Below, piece by piece: positions 33,105 through 44,354 of a stretch of 64,000 nt of DNA. A model generated the notes under the pieces. The model was not told the origin of the DNA. It saw only the letters and a program-made list of their open reading frames with translations, and ran no database searches. This stretch comes from Microbulbifer agarilyticus (GTDB lineage: Bacteria > Pseudomonadota > Gammaproteobacteria > Pseudomonadales > Cellvibrionaceae), in NCBI RefSeq assembly GCF_020171345.1, contig NZ_JAIUZM010000002.1, forward strand, positions 728,739 through 792,738, in the 5' to 3' direction. The position numbers and the translations under genes were made by a program. Each line of letters opens with the position of its first letter. Within the stretch, counting starts at the first letter, position 1.

Positions 33105-35429
33105 TTGAAGGCTGAGAGTGAAACCGATTCCGGGGCAGCCATCCCTGAATCCCTTATCGCCCGTATCGTCCGTGAGGGCGCCCTGATCGGACTCCTTGCC
33201 GGCGCATTGCTCGTCGGCATCAGCCTGCTCAGTTACAGCGCTCAGGACCCCGGTTGGTCCCATACCGGCAGTGGCGGTGATATCCAAAACGCCATTGGTC
33301 CGACCGGTGCCTGGCTAGCGGATGTCTGCCTGTCCCTGCTGGGCTGGATGGCCTATCTGTTTCCCATACTGATCAGTTGGCGTGCCTATCGAATCCTGCG
33401 CGATAAGAACGCCCGTTTCCACGGCCCACTTTTTGCGCTGCGTGTCGCAGGCCTGATCGTGCTGCTGCTAGCCGGTGCTGCCATATCGACCCTGTGCTTT
33501 AACGAAGCCGAACAACCCATGCCGTTCTCCAATGGCGGCATCATCGGCGCAGCGGTCTCTTCATTTATGGAAACCGGCCTAGGCTACGTTGGGGCAACTA
33601 TCTTGCTGCTTGCCCTGTTTGCCATCGGCGTGACGGTATTCACCGGGATGTCCTGGCTGCAATTGCTCGAAGACATTGGCCGCAGTGTACTGTTCGCCAT
33701 CAACTGGATAGGTACGCGACTGGCGCGCGCGCGCAAGGCGCGAGAAGAGCAGCGCGTAGCGCGTGAAGCCATCGTGGTACGCAAAGCGGCCGTCGAGGAA
33801 GAAAAGCAACGGACTGCCAAGCGCCAGGCGCCCAAGATTGCAGCGGTCGCACCGCCCCCCAAACAGAGCCCCCGCGCCGCCAAGGAGAAGCAGGGTGAGC
33901 TGTTTAAGGGTCCCGTTACCGGTTCCTTGCCAGCGCTCTCGCTACTGGATCCTGCGGAAACCAACAAGAAGGCCGGCTTCAGCCGTGAAGCCCTCGAAGC
34001 CCTTTCGCGGTTGCTTGAGCTGAAGCTGAAGGATTTTGGTGTGGTCGCAGAGGTGGTATCGGTCCTGCCGGGGCCGGTGGTCACCCGCTTTGAGATTCAG
34101 CCTGCGCCGGGTGTAAAGGTGAGCCGTATCACCAACCTGGCCAAGGACCTCGCGCGTTCGCTGGCGGTAATCAGCGTGCGCGTGGTGGAAGTGATCCCGG
34201 GCAAGTCCGTGGTGGGCATCGAGATCCCCAATGAAAATCGCCAGATGGTGCGACTCACCGAGGTGCTCGGAGCGGAGGTATATGACAAGTCCAGCTCTGC
34301 ACTGACCCTCGCGCTGGGGCACGATATCGCCGGCCAGCCGGTGGTTGCAGACCTTGCCAAGATGCCGCACCTGTTGGTTGCCGGTACTACCGGATCCGGT
34401 AAATCCGTCGGCATCAATGTGATGTTGCTGAGCCTTCTCTATAAATCCACACCCGATGAGGTTCGCCTCATTCTGGTGGACCCGAAGATGCTGGAACTCT
34501 CGGTATACGAAGGGATTCCGCACCTGTTGACCCCGGTAATCACCGACATGAATGACGCCGCCAACGGCTTGCGCTGGTGTGTCGGTGAAATGGAGCGCCG
34601 CTACAAGCTGATGGCAGCCATGGGCGTGCGCAACCTGGCGGGCTTCAACCGCAAGGTGAAAGAGGCCATCGCCAGTGGTGAGCCGCTGGTAGACCCGATC
34701 TGGCAGCCCGATCCTATGTCCAGTGTGCCCGAAGCCGAACAGACCGCGCCGCACCTGAAGCCACTGCCAGCCATCGTCGTGGTGATCGACGAATTTGCCG
34801 ACATGATGATGATTGTCGGCAAGAAGGTGGAACAGCTGATCGCACGGATTGCGCAGAAAGCCCGTGCCGCCGGTATTCACCTGTTGCTTGCTACCCAGCG
34901 ACCGTCCGTAGATGTCATTACCGGCCTGATCAAAGCCAACGTACCCACCCGCATGGCCTTCCAGGTGTCATCCAAAGTCGACTCACGCACCATTTTGGAT
35001 CAGGGGGGTGCTGAACAGCTACTCGGACACGGTGACATGCTATATCTGCCGCCGGGTACGGCGGTGCCCATAAGGGTGCACGGGGCCTTTGTTGATGACC
35101 ATGAGGTGCACCAAGTTGTAGCAGACTGGTGTCGCCGCGGTGAGCCCGAATACATCGACGGCATCGTCGATGATTCCAACAACAGCATCCCTGTACCGGG
35201 CATGGCAACGGAAGGTGGTGAGGATGACCCCGAGACTGATGCGCTCTATGACGAAGCGGTCGCTTTCGTGACCAAGTCCCGGAAGGCCTCCATTTCTTCG
35301 GTACAGCGACAACTGCGCATCGGCTACAATCGCGCCGCACGCATGATCGAGGCCATGGAAGCCGCCGGCGTCGTATCGGCACAGCAGGCCAACGGCAACC
35401 GCGAAGTCCTGGCACCGCCACCCGCATAA
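33105..35429 (+). CDS. ftsK: DNA translocase FtsK
   Basis: Septum-located motor that pumps chromosomes and activates XerCD at dif during division. Four N-terminal membrane helices (residues ~20-190) are followed by a basic, Pro/Ala-rich linker (~200-280), the RecA-like motor with Walker [11 protein letters not shown] (~427-436) and Walker [14 protein letters not shown], and a C-terminal winged-helix gamma domain ([20 protein letters not shown]) for KOPS recognition. The linker is short: 774 residues in all versus 1329 in E. coli. Start is TTG 33105 with GAGGTG just upstream; an ATG a few bases earlier runs into a stop. lolA and rarA follow on the same strand. Confidence 0.95.
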   Translation: MKAESETDSGAAIPESLIARIVREGALIGLLAGALLVGISLLSYSAQDPGWSHTGSGGDIQNAIGPTGAWLADVCLSLLGWMAYLFPILISWRAYRILRDKNARFHGPLFALRVAGLIVLLLAGAAISTLCFNEAEQPMPFSNGGIIGAAVSSFMETGLGYVGATILLLALFAIGVTVFTGMSWLQLLEDIGRSVLFAINWIGTRLARARKAREEQRVAREAIVVRKAAVEEEKQRTAKRQAPKIAAVAPPPKQSPRAAKEKQGELFKGPVTGSLPALSLLDPAETNKKAGFSREALEALSRLLELKLKDFGVVAEVVSVLPGPVVTRFEIQPAPGVKVSRITNLAKDLARSLAVISVRVVEVIPGKSVVGIEIPNENRQMVRLTEVLGAEVYDKSSSALTLALGHDIAGQPVVADLAKMPHLLVAGTTGSGKSVGINVMLLSLLYKSTPDEVRLILVDPKMLELSVYEGIPHLLTPVITDMNDAANGLRWCVGEMERRYKLMAAMGVRNLAGFNRKVKEAIASGEPLVDPIWQPDPMSSVPEAEQTAPHLKPLPAIVVVIDEFADMMMIVGKKVEQLIARIAQKARAAGIHLLLATQRPSVDVITGLIKANVPTRMAFQVSSKVDSRTILDQGGAEQLLGHGDMLYLPPGTAVPIRVHGAFVDDHEVHQVVADWCRRGEPEYIDGIVDDSNNSIPVPGMATEGGEDDPETDALYDEAVAFVTKSRKASISSVQRQLRIGYNRAARMIEAMEAAGVVSAQQANGNREVLAPPPA

Positions 35430-35529
35430 CGGGGTTTATGCTCCCGGTTCAGGGCTGGTTCACATGCCAGAGACTAGGCTTTAGGGACAGATTCGCAAAT
35501 TGGAACGCATCGATTTTGGGAGCCCATCT

Positions 35530-36147
35530 ATGAAACGTACACTGAGCACCTTCCTGATTGCACTGGGCTTTGCTTTTGGTAGCAACGCATCAATCGCTGA
35601 TGCGAGTGATGAGTTGAGCCGCTTGCTGCAGCCTCTGGGCGCCATCTCTGGCAATTTTCGTCAGACTTTGAAGGACCAGAAGGGCAAAACACTGCAAAAA
35701 AGCAGTGGCAACTTCTCGGTGCAGCGCCCGGGGCGCCTGCGCTGGCAAACCGGCGAGCCATTCCCACAGCTGCTGGTAACCAACAACAAAAAGCTGTGGC
35801 TGTATGACCCGGATCTGGAGCAGGTAACGATTCGCCCAGTGGACAAGCGCATGAAGGAAACACCTGCACTGTTGCTCGGCGGCAAGGTCGAAGAGATTCG
35901 CGGTTCGTTTAACGTGCAAAACAAGAAGGGCGCTTACTACCTGACGCCAAAGCGTGCTGGCGCACCCTTTAAATCCATGGTGATTCGTTTTGACAAGAAG
36001 GGCTTGCCCTCCGCAATGACCGTGCGCGATGGCATGGGCCAGACCACCGATATCAAATTCAATGGTTTGAAAGCCAATCCTTCACTGTCCTCAAGTATCT
36101 TTAACTTCAAGCCGCCAAAGGGCACCGACGTTATCCGCGATGAATGA
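35530..36147 (+). CDS. lolA: Outer-membrane lipoprotein carrier protein LolA
   Basis: Periplasmic chaperone that moves lipoproteins from LolCDE to the outer membrane. The start is ATG 35530, giving 205 residues with a signal peptide of about 24 residues ([20 protein letters not shown]...) and the LolA fold: [57 protein letters not shown]. An earlier ATG in frame would put a polar leader ahead of the signal. It lies between ftsK and rarA, the order seen in many gammaproteobacteria, and its end overlaps rarA by 8 bp. Confidence 0.95.
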   Translation: MKRTLSTFLIALGFAFGSNASIADASDELSRLLQPLGAISGNFRQTLKDQKGKTLQKSSGNFSVQRPGRLRWQTGEPFPQLLVTNNKKLWLYDPDLEQVTIRPVDKRMKETPALLLGGKVEEIRGSFNVQNKKGAYYLTPKRAGAPFKSMVIRFDKKGLPSAMTVRDGMGQTTDIKFNGLKANPSLSSSIFNFKPPKGTDVIRDE

Positions 36148-37489
36148 CTTATTCCGGTCGCCGCGCCGGCATCAGCCTCTGGCCGCACGCATGCGGCCTA
36201 CCACTCTGGCCCACTATGTGGGCCAGACGCATTTATTGGGGCAGGGGAAACCCTTGCGCGAAGCTGTAGAGCGCGGCCAGTTGCACTCCATGGTCCTGTG
36301 GGGTCCACCTGGCGTGGGCAAAACGACCTTTGCGCGTCTGCTTGCCCAGGAATGCGACGCGCGCTTCGCGACGCTATCCGCCGTGTTGGCCGGGGTTAAG
36401 GAAATTCGCCAGGCGGTAGCCGAGGCCGAGCAGCATGCAGCCCAAAGTGGCCGGGGCACCATTCTGTTTGTGGATGAGGTGCACCGGTTTAACAAGTCGC
36501 AACAGGACGCATTCCTGCCATACGTGGAAGAGGGCACCGTCACATTTGTTGGTGCCACCACGGAAAACCCCGCGTTTGAACTCAACAACGCACTGCTTTC
36601 TCGGTGCCGGGTATACCTGCTGCGCAGCCTCAGGCAGGACGAGCTTGCTGGTCTCCTCCGGCGCGCACTGGAATCAGACGAGGAGCTGCAAAAGCGCAAT
36701 ATCGCGATTACTGATGAGGTGCTCGACAAGATCACCCGGAGTGCCGATGGCGATGCGCGCAGCGCATTAAACCTACTGGAGATTGCCTGCGATCTCTCGC
36801 GGGAAGAGGGTGGCAAACAGGTAATCGACGAAGATGTGCTTGCCGAGGTGCTTACCGCGGACGTGCGGCGCTTTGATAAGGGCGGGGACTTCTTCTATGA
36901 CCAGATCTCCGCACTGCACAAATCGGTCCGCGGCTCCGACCCGGATGCGGCACTGTACTGGTTCGCGCGCATGATCGATGGTGGCTGTGACCCCTTGTAC
37001 GTTGCGCGGCGCGCGGTACGCATGGCCAGTGAAGATATCGGCAATGCAGACCCGCGCGCGCTGGAAATTGCGCTCAACGCATGGGATGTACAAGAGCGGC
37101 TGGGAAGCCCGGAAGGGGAGCTGGCAATCGCCCAGGCCATCGTTTACCTGGCCATCGCCGCCAAGAGCAATGCAGTCTACAGTGCCTACAAACGTGTGCT
37201 GGCGGATATTCGCCGCGAACCCAGTCACGAGGTCCCGGTCCACCTGCGCAATGCGCCCACCAAGCTTGCCAAGGAAATGGCCCACGGTGCGGAGTACCGC
37301 TATGCCCACGACGAGCCTGACGGGTTCGCCGCAGGGGAAAGCTACTTCCCCGAAGCTATTGCCGGGCGCCGCTATTACGAGCCGGTTCCGCGTGGGATGG
37401 AGCTCAAGATCGAGGAAAAGCTGCAAAAACTGCGCGAGCTGAATCAAAAAAGCCCCCGTCAGCGATACCCACAATCGGAAAAGCGTTAA
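36140..37489 (+). CDS. rarA: Replication-associated recombination protein RarA (MgsA)
   Basis: AAA+ ATPase related to clamp loaders that acts at stalled replication forks. Walker A is [14 protein letters not shown] (residues 55-68), Walker [20 protein letters not shown], and sensor 1 [20 protein letters not shown]. The C-terminal tetramerisation region contains [19 protein letters not shown] and [13 protein letters not shown]. Length 449 matches E. coli RarA (447). It overlaps lolA by 8 bp and is thus co-translated. Confidence 0.95.
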   Translation: MNDLFRSPRRHQPLAARMRPTTLAHYVGQTHLLGQGKPLREAVERGQLHSMVLWGPPGVGKTTFARLLAQECDARFATLSAVLAGVKEIRQAVAEAEQHAAQSGRGTILFVDEVHRFNKSQQDAFLPYVEEGTVTFVGATTENPAFELNNALLSRCRVYLLRSLRQDELAGLLRRALESDEELQKRNIAITDEVLDKITRSADGDARSALNLLEIACDLSREEGGKQVIDEDVLAEVLTADVRRFDKGGDFFYDQISALHKSVRGSDPDAALYWFARMIDGGCDPLYVARRAVRMASEDIGNADPRALEIALNAWDVQERLGSPEGELAIAQAIVYLAIAAKSNAVYSAYKRVLADIRREPSHEVPVHLRNAPTKLAKEMAHGAEYRYAHDEPDGFAAGESYFPEAIAGRRYYEPVPRGMELKIEEKLQKLRELNQKSPRQRYPQSEKR

Positions 37490-37577
37490 AATCCGCCACC
37501 AACTGCCATCAGGCGTACCAAACTGGCACACCAATTCGACGTGTACCAGGACAGCTCAGTAACAAGGACTTACAGTC

Positions 37578-37952
37578 ATGCAGTGGATAGCAATTGCTCT
37601 GGGAGGAGCGGTGGGCGCCATATTGCGCCACCTTGTTGGCGTTTGGGCCTTCCCGGTCTTCGAGCACCGCTTCCCGCTGGGCACGCTGATTGTGAATGTG
37701 GTGGGCTCCCTGCTGATCGGCATTGCCTACGTTTTGATCATTGAGCGCGGCGCACTGGGACACGAGTGGCGGCTGCTTATCATGACGGGGCTCTTTGGCG
37801 CCCTCACAACCTTTTCGACCTTCTCGCTGGAAACTGTGCTGTTGTGGCACAATGGCCAGCCTTTAACGGCGCTGGCCTATGTAGTGGCCAGCCTTCTGGT
37901 GTGCCTCGCTGCAACCGCAGCGGCGATCACGCTGGGAATGAAATATCTGTAA
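37578..37952 (+). CDS. crcB: Fluoride channel CrcB (Fluc)
   Basis: A 124-residue protein with four membrane helices, forming a dual-topology fluoride-specific channel in the inner membrane. Typical motifs are GGAVGAILRHLVGVW near the N-terminus, PLGTLIVNVVGSLLIGI (channel Asn) and TGLFGALTTFSTFSLET (Phe box and the central Na-binding Gly/Thr). It stands 88 bp after rarA and 18 bp before serS. No fluoride-riboswitch-like leader was recognised upstream. Confidence 0.95.
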   Translation: MQWIAIALGGAVGAILRHLVGVWAFPVFEHRFPLGTLIVNVVGSLLIGIAYVLIIERGALGHEWRLLIMTGLFGALTTFSTFSLETVLLWHNGQPLTALAYVVASLLVCLAATAAAITLGMKYL

Positions 37953-39245
<1,293 letters not shown>

Positions 39246-39263
39246 GCAGTATGGATTAAGACC

Positions 39264-40643
39264 TTGCGTTACCTGCCTCTCGCTTTTGATTTGAAAAACC
39301 GCCCCTGTCTCATTGTTGGGGGCGGAGCCATCGCCACGCGCAAAGCGCGGCTACTCAGTAAAGCGGAGGCACGCCTGCTCGTTGTGGCTCCCGATATCAC
39401 CGACGAGCTGCGCCAACTGGTGTTGGCCAGCAGTGGTGAGTACATTGTTGGGACTTACCGCCAGGAGCTGCTCGACCACGCTGAAATGGTGGTCGCGGCC
39501 ACCGCCGATGAAGATGTGAACGCGCAGGTATCGATCGATGCCCGCGCGCGTCGCCTGCCGGTTAACGTGGTGGACTCACCCGAGCACTGCACCTTTACCT
39601 TTCCCTCTATTGTCGAGCGCGGCCCACTCGCGATCGGTATCTCAAGTGGTGGGTCCGCACCCGTTCTTACGCGCATGCTGCGCGCGCAAATTGAAACGCT
39701 ACTGTCGCCAGGCCTTGGACTGATCGCTGAGCTCGCCGGGCGCATGCGCGACAAAGTGAAAGCGGCGCTGCCTGAACCACAACGCAAAGACTTCTGGCAC
39801 TGGGTATTTAACGGGCCAGTGGTCGGGCAGATCGAGCGCGGCCATAAGGCCGAAGCGGAGCAGGCGATCCTCGAAGAACTGCAGCAGTGGAAAGCGAAAC
39901 CCGCGCCTAGCGGCGAGGTATATCTGGTTGGCGGTGGCCCCGGCGATCCAGACCTACTCACCTTCCGGGCCTTGCGTTTGATGCAGCAGGCGGATGTCGT
40001 GCTTTACGATCGACTGGTCTCTACCGAAGTGCTGGAATTGGTGCGCCGGGATGCCGAGCGCATCTACGTGGGCAAAATGAAGCAGTTCCATTCTGTGCCT
40101 CAAGACGACATAAACCAGCTTCTTGTCGATCTCGCAAAAGAGGGCAAAAAGGTCCTGCGCCTCAAGGGCGGGGATCCCTTCGTGTTCGGGCGCGGCGGCG
40201 AAGAAATCGACAAGCTCGCAGAAGCCCAGGTACCGTTCCAGGTTGTGCCGGGTATCACCGCGGCCATTGGCTGTTCTGCCTATTCCGGAATTCCGCTGAC
40301 GCACCGGGATCACGCGCAGTCTGTACGATTTATTACTGGTCATTTGAAGCAGGGCGATCTGGTACTCCCTTGGGATGAACTGATCGCCAAGAACCAGACC
40401 CTGGTCTTCTATATGGGCCTGACCGGGCTGCCAACCATTTCCGAGAAACTCATCAACCACGGTATGGATGCCGATACACCGGCAGCACTGGTAGAAAAAG
40501 GCACCACCAGAGAGCAACGCGTGATCGTCGGCACCATTGGCACACTGCCGCAACTTGCCGTGGAACACGAGGTCGGCGCACCGGCGCTTACCATCATCGG
40601 TGGCGTTGTCACTTTGCGGGAAAGCCTCGGCTGGTACCAGTAA
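39264..40643 (+). CDS. cysG: Siroheme synthase CysG, trifunctional
   Basis: Makes siroheme, the cofactor of sulfite and nitrite reductases, from uroporphyrinogen III. The N-terminal half is the NAD-dependent precorrin-2 dehydrogenase/ferrochelatase ([39 protein letters not shown] with the catalytic Ser region). The C-terminal half is the SAM-dependent methyltransferase ([58 protein letters not shown]). The 459-residue length matches E. coli CysG (457). Start is TTG 39264, 18 bp after serS; no better start is available. Confidence 0.96.
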   Translation: MRYLPLAFDLKNRPCLIVGGGAIATRKARLLSKAEARLLVVAPDITDELRQLVLASSGEYIVGTYRQELLDHAEMVVAATADEDVNAQVSIDARARRLPVNVVDSPEHCTFTFPSIVERGPLAIGISSGGSAPVLTRMLRAQIETLLSPGLGLIAELAGRMRDKVKAALPEPQRKDFWHWVFNGPVVGQIERGHKAEAEQAILEELQQWKAKPAPSGEVYLVGGGPGDPDLLTFRALRLMQQADVVLYDRLVSTEVLELVRRDAERIYVGKMKQFHSVPQDDINQLLVDLAKEGKKVLRLKGGDPFVFGRGGEEIDKLAEAQVPFQVVPGITAAIGCSAYSGIPLTHRDHAQSVRFITGHLKQGDLVLPWDELIAKNQTLVFYMGLTGLPTISEKLINHGMDADTPAALVEKGTTREQRVIVGTIGTLPQLAVEHEVGAPALTIIGGVVTLRESLGWYQ

Positions 40644-40734
40644 CAGGCCAGCACCCGGAAGAGCCGGGTACGAATAAGCAGGCCAGGCATCCACTCCACC
40701 ACCCACTAACAAACGCCTATCTATACTTAGAGAG

Positions 40735-41019
40735 ATGTTTGCCAATGGTGGTTCTATGTTGTGGATGCTGCTGCGTTTTTACTGCACTCTTCTGGTGCGG
40801 AGCTTTTTTCCTCGGGAGAGTGAGATTGCCTTGCCTGACGAAAGCGACAGTCATTTGCGGCGCTATTCCCGCTCCTATCAGATTAAGCGCAACTGGGTGA
40901 AGAACATCTGGATTGCCGCATCGTTACTGATGATCTGCTTTCCACTGCTGCCGTTTGTCCTTGGACTGGTCCTCTTCACATCTTTCCTCTCGTTCGCAAT
41001 TCTCGACGAGACCGCATAG
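40735..41019 (+). CDS. Small membrane protein of unknown function
   Basis: A 94-residue open frame beginning ATG with a GAGAG site right upstream (an in-frame ATG at 40756 is also possible). It has a first hydrophobic stretch (MLWMLLRFYCTLLVRSFF), an acidic then basic middle (SESEIALPDESDSHLRR-like, many charged residues) and a long C-terminal hydrophobic stretch (IWIAASLLMICFPLLPFVLG and beyond), so one or two membrane segments. I do not recognise a family. It stands alone between cysG and a terminator. Confidence 0.55.
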   Translation: MFANGGSMLWMLLRFYCTLLVRSFFPRESEIALPDESDSHLRRYSRSYQIKRNWVKNIWIAASLLMICFPLLPFVLGLVLFTSFLSFAILDETA

Positions 41020-41040
41020 CGAAGCCGAATAGCAGGCAAT

Positions 41041-41074
41041 AAAAAACCCCGGGGTGCATAACACCTCGGGGCCT
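41041..41074. terminator. Hairpin terminator, stronger on the minus strand
   Basis: A 10-bp stem (CCCCGGGGTG / CACCTCGGGG, one G-T pair) with a 5-base loop. The plus-strand side is followed by only CCTTTG, while six A precede it, giving a T6 run for minus-strand transcripts. It may end the upstream small gene, or a minus-strand RNA from the gap to the right. Confidence 0.75.
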
Positions 41075-41593
41075 TTGCGGATGCCGTTATTCGAATGTCA
41101 CCACCAACCAGCGCCTACTTCACCGGCGGAACGACCGCGTCGCATCAGCAGGCCTTGGCACACCCATCACCGAGTAACAGCATCAAATAGAGAAGGCTAC
41201 GCAGTGAGCAGGCTCATGCTGCGAACGAGACTCCAAAGATTTGACTGAATGATCCCAGAATATTTCGGGGTAACTTAGAGTTGTTATTTTGGGACATAAG
41301 ACGCAATGTGGTAAAACCGTACCAACCACAGAGCGCTGCGCTTCACGGCCTATGCCGGGCGGATTCACAGTACTGGCTTCTCCGTCTCAGTCACAATATC
41401 GGCTCATTTAAAGAATAATGCGCCAATTTGGCGCACTAGATCACACTTCCTGCCCAAAAAACTGACCAGTCACGATAAAAAGGTCATCACAAGCTTTTAA
41501 TAGGACCGAGGGCCACGTAAGATGGCCCAACATAACTATCAATAACAACCATTTTCCATCACGCTTTACCAATAACTAAAACGCGAGGACGCG
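41075..41593. other. Long leader/intergenic region upstream of the TonB-dependent receptor
   Basis: About 520 bp without a credible gene; a 61-codon minus-strand frame (41183-41368) has no coding look. It holds a 17-bp dyad (see next entry) and probably the promoter of the receptor gene. Confidence 0.45.
41419..41435. promoter_or_regulatory. Operator-like dyad upstream of the TonB-dependent receptor
   Basis: TGCGCCAATTTGGCGCA: two perfect 8-bp arms about a single central T, about 160 bp upstream of the receptor start. The symmetry is what a dimeric repressor or activator site would show. No family is recognised. Confidence 0.4.
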
Positions 41594-44173
41594 ATGATGT
41601 ACAACGCCGACCAGTCCGGAAAAAACCGTTCCTTTACACTTTCGACGCTTTCAGCTGCGATTGCCGTTACCACGGCTCTGAGTAGCGCTGCCTACGCCGC
41701 CGAAATCGAAGAAGTAGTTGTAACCGCCCAGAAACGTGCAGAGAACCTGCAAGACGTGCCTATTGCTATCTCCGCATTCACCGGTGACAGCATGAAAGCC
41801 ATGGGTGTCAAAAATCTGACCGACCTGGGTAAATTCACCCCGGGCGTAGAGATGAACAACGATACCCCGCTGCAGCCGACCTACAGCGTACGTGGTATCG
41901 AAACCGGTGACTTCACTGTAGGTTCCGACCCTGCAGTAGCCGTTTACGTAGACGGTGTTTACACCGGCCGTGGCGCTGGTGCTGAAATCCCGCTGGCAGA
42001 CATCGAGCGTGTCGAAGTACTGAAGGGCCCGCAGGGCACTCTGTTCGGCCGTAACGCTACCGGTGGTGCCATCCACATTATTTCTACCAAGCCTCAGGCC
42101 GAAGATACTGCTGAACTGAACATGACAGCAGGTAACTACGGCCGTGTTTCCAGCGACCTGCTGTTCAACAAGCAGCTGAGCGACAACCTGTATGGCCGTT
42201 TCACCGCGTCCACCAACCGTCGTGACTCCTTCGCTGACAACCTGGCGAACGATTTCGAAGTGGGTAACATCGATACCCAGACTTACCGCGCATCCCTGCT
42301 GTGGGAACCGACTCCGGATACCGAGGTACTGTTCCGCGCAGACTACGGCATCATGGACCAGGGCAGCGCGCTGCGTAGCTCCATCGTACCGTCTCTGCAG
42401 GCGGCTGACGGCGGCACCGATGTATTCGGTGATTTCGCGCTGGACACCCCGACCATCGAAGATCGTGATTCCTGGGGCACCTCTCTGTCCATCGTGCACG
42501 ATTTCGAGAACTTTACCTTCACCTCTATCACTGCGTATCGTGGCTTCGAAGCCCACCTGCAGCAGGATGAGGACGGTACTGCTGACCCAGATTACAAGTT
42601 TGGTTCTGCCAACTTCGATGATCAGACTCAGTTCTCGCAGGAGTTCCGTCTGAACGGCGCTTCCGACACCCTGAAGTGGACTCTGGGTGCTTCCTTCTCT
42701 CGTGAAGAGCTGGAGCACACCACCGACGCATACTTCACCGCCGGCTCCCTGGAATCCTTCGCCGTTTACGAAGGCGTTCAAGCTGCCTACGCGGGTGCAG
42801 GCTTCACCACCACCCAGCTGGAAGACATCGCATACCAGACTCGTCAGCAGATGATCGCTGGTGGCCTTGAAGGCGCGGCTGTATCTACCTTTGTATACGA
42901 TCTGATGGTTCAGTCTGGTCAGGCTGACCAGTTGATTCAAAGCCTGGGTGTACCGCCTACTATCACTGCCAGCATGCTGAACCGCGAGCAGATGGCCGCT
43001 CAGCTGATGGCCGGTATCGCCCCTTGGGTAATGGCCGACACCCAGTGGGATGAATCCGTATTCAACACTGGTGACTACCGTTCGGCCGCCGTATACGGCG
43101 ACGCGACCTGGAGCCTGACCGACAAGCTGGACCTGACTGTAGGTGTTCGCTACACCGCAGACGAGAAAGACTTCACCCTGACTAGCTCCTACCAGAACGA
43201 GTTGCCTCTGGCGCTGACTGGCGGCATGGTTGACGTGATGGCCCCAGATGGCAGCGTACTGACCCAGATCGGCGTTCCATCTATCCCTGAAGGCGTACTA
43301 CCTTCCTCGCGCTTTGGTATCGCGTTTAACAACAGTGGTAACCCGGACCTCAACGAATCCCTGAGCGATTCCTGGAGCGACCTTTCCGGCCGACTCGTTC
43401 TTGATTACCGCTGGAACGATGATGTAATGACCTTCGTCTCTTTGGCCGATGGCTTCAAGGCGGGTGGTTTCAACAGCTTCACTGTTGCCGACGGCATCGA
43501 CCCTTCCTTTGATCAGGAAGACGTTACCAACCTGGAAATCGGCCTGAAGAGCAGCCTGTTCGACAACGCGGTGCGCTTCAACGCTTCTGTATTCGCCTAC
43601 GACTACAAGAACCTGCAGCAGTTGGATCTCGTTGGCGCACCGATCCCGAACTACTACCTGCGTAACGCCGATGCAGAAGGTCAGGGCGCTGAGTTCGAAG
43701 TTCAGTGGGCTGCAACCGACAACCTGTTCATCGCTGGTAACTACTCTTACCTGGATACCGAGTACACTCGCTACCAGATCATCGAGTCTATCGGTGAAAC
43801 CGAAGAGGAAAACTCGCGTGTTGGCCAGCCTCGTGTAGGCACTCCTGAGAACAAGTTCAACATCATGGCTGAATACACTTGGGAACTGGCTGCAGGTGGC
43901 GACGTGTCCATCCGTGGTGACTACAACTGGACCGACGAGCGTGTTGGTTCCATCAGCGATCCGGCTCGTGTAATTCCGGATTACCAGCTGATGAACCTGC
44001 GTGCCGGCTGGAACAGCGCCTCTGATCAGTACTCTGCTGCTCTGTGGGTACAGAACGTCACTGACGAAGAGATCGCTGGCGGCTACGGCGGTACCGGTGC
44101 AGCCATCGGTGCAAGCCCGGCCTGGCGTTACATGCCGCGCATGTACGGTGCCGACTTCACTGTGCGCTTCTAA
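41594..44173 (+). CDS. TonB-dependent outer-membrane receptor
   Basis: An 859-residue receptor that takes up a large substrate at the outer membrane using TonB energy. A signal peptide of about 35 residues ends in SSAAYA; the mature start has a TonB box (IEEVVVTAQKRAENLQDVP), a plug (residues ~60-180, with VEVLKGPQGTLFGRNATGG) and a barrel ending in aromatic PRMYGADFTVRF. Residues ~385-485 are an Ala/Gln/Met-rich insertion poor in beta pattern, unlike barrel strands. Codon bias is strong, suggesting high expression. A GAGGA site lies 4 bp before the ATG. Such CirA/FecA-like receptors in Cellvibrionales often import glycans or siderophores; the substrate here is unknown. Confidence 0.93.
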   Translation: MMYNADQSGKNRSFTLSTLSAAIAVTTALSSAAYAAEIEEVVVTAQKRAENLQDVPIAISAFTGDSMKAMGVKNLTDLGKFTPGVEMNNDTPLQPTYSVRGIETGDFTVGSDPAVAVYVDGVYTGRGAGAEIPLADIERVEVLKGPQGTLFGRNATGGAIHIISTKPQAEDTAELNMTAGNYGRVSSDLLFNKQLSDNLYGRFTASTNRRDSFADNLANDFEVGNIDTQTYRASLLWEPTPDTEVLFRADYGIMDQGSALRSSIVPSLQAADGGTDVFGDFALDTPTIEDRDSWGTSLSIVHDFENFTFTSITAYRGFEAHLQQDEDGTADPDYKFGSANFDDQTQFSQEFRLNGASDTLKWTLGASFSREELEHTTDAYFTAGSLESFAVYEGVQAAYAGAGFTTTQLEDIAYQTRQQMIAGGLEGAAVSTFVYDLMVQSGQADQLIQSLGVPPTITASMLNREQMAAQLMAGIAPWVMADTQWDESVFNTGDYRSAAVYGDATWSLTDKLDLTVGVRYTADEKDFTLTSSYQNELPLALTGGMVDVMAPDGSVLTQIGVPSIPEGVLPSSRFGIAFNNSGNPDLNESLSDSWSDLSGRLVLDYRWNDDVMTFVSLADGFKAGGFNSFTVADGIDPSFDQEDVTNLEIGLKSSLFDNAVRFNASVFAYDYKNLQQLDLVGAPIPNYYLRNADAEGQGAEFEVQWAATDNLFIAGNYSYLDTEYTRYQIIESIGETEEENSRVGQPRVGTPENKFNIMAEYTWELAAGGDVSIRGDYNWTDERVGSISDPARVIPDYQLMNLRAGWNSASDQYSAALWVQNVTDEEIAGGYGGTGAAIGASPAWRYMPRMYGADFTVRF

Positions 44174-44219
44174 TCGCACAAGTCAGTCGTGACACAAGGC
44201 GCCTAGCGCCTGCGAAAAA

Positions 44220-44246
44220 GGGTCGGCTTTGCCGGCCCTTTTTTTT
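44220..44246 (+). terminator. Rho-independent terminator of the TonB-dependent receptor
   Basis: Stem GGGTCGGC / GCCGGCCC (one G-T pair) with a TTT loop, followed by eight T, 47 bp after the stop codon. Confidence 0.93.
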
Positions 44247-44354
44247 GCTCTGCAATAAGTGGCGCCCGACTCTTCCTGAAACAGGCCTCTGCCATGGGAT
44301 TCGACGTAAATACTTGTATGATCAAAGCACTCGATGCCGTTCTCGGGACAAGGA

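Noticed and set aside
37490..37577. Fluoride riboswitch upstream of crcB
   Set aside because: The expected conserved pseudoknot sequence is not present in the 88-bp leader.
41651..42940. 429-codon open frame antisense to the TonB-dependent receptor (also 43298-44179)
   Set aside because: Both are mirror frames of a strongly biased gene and have no start site or family features.
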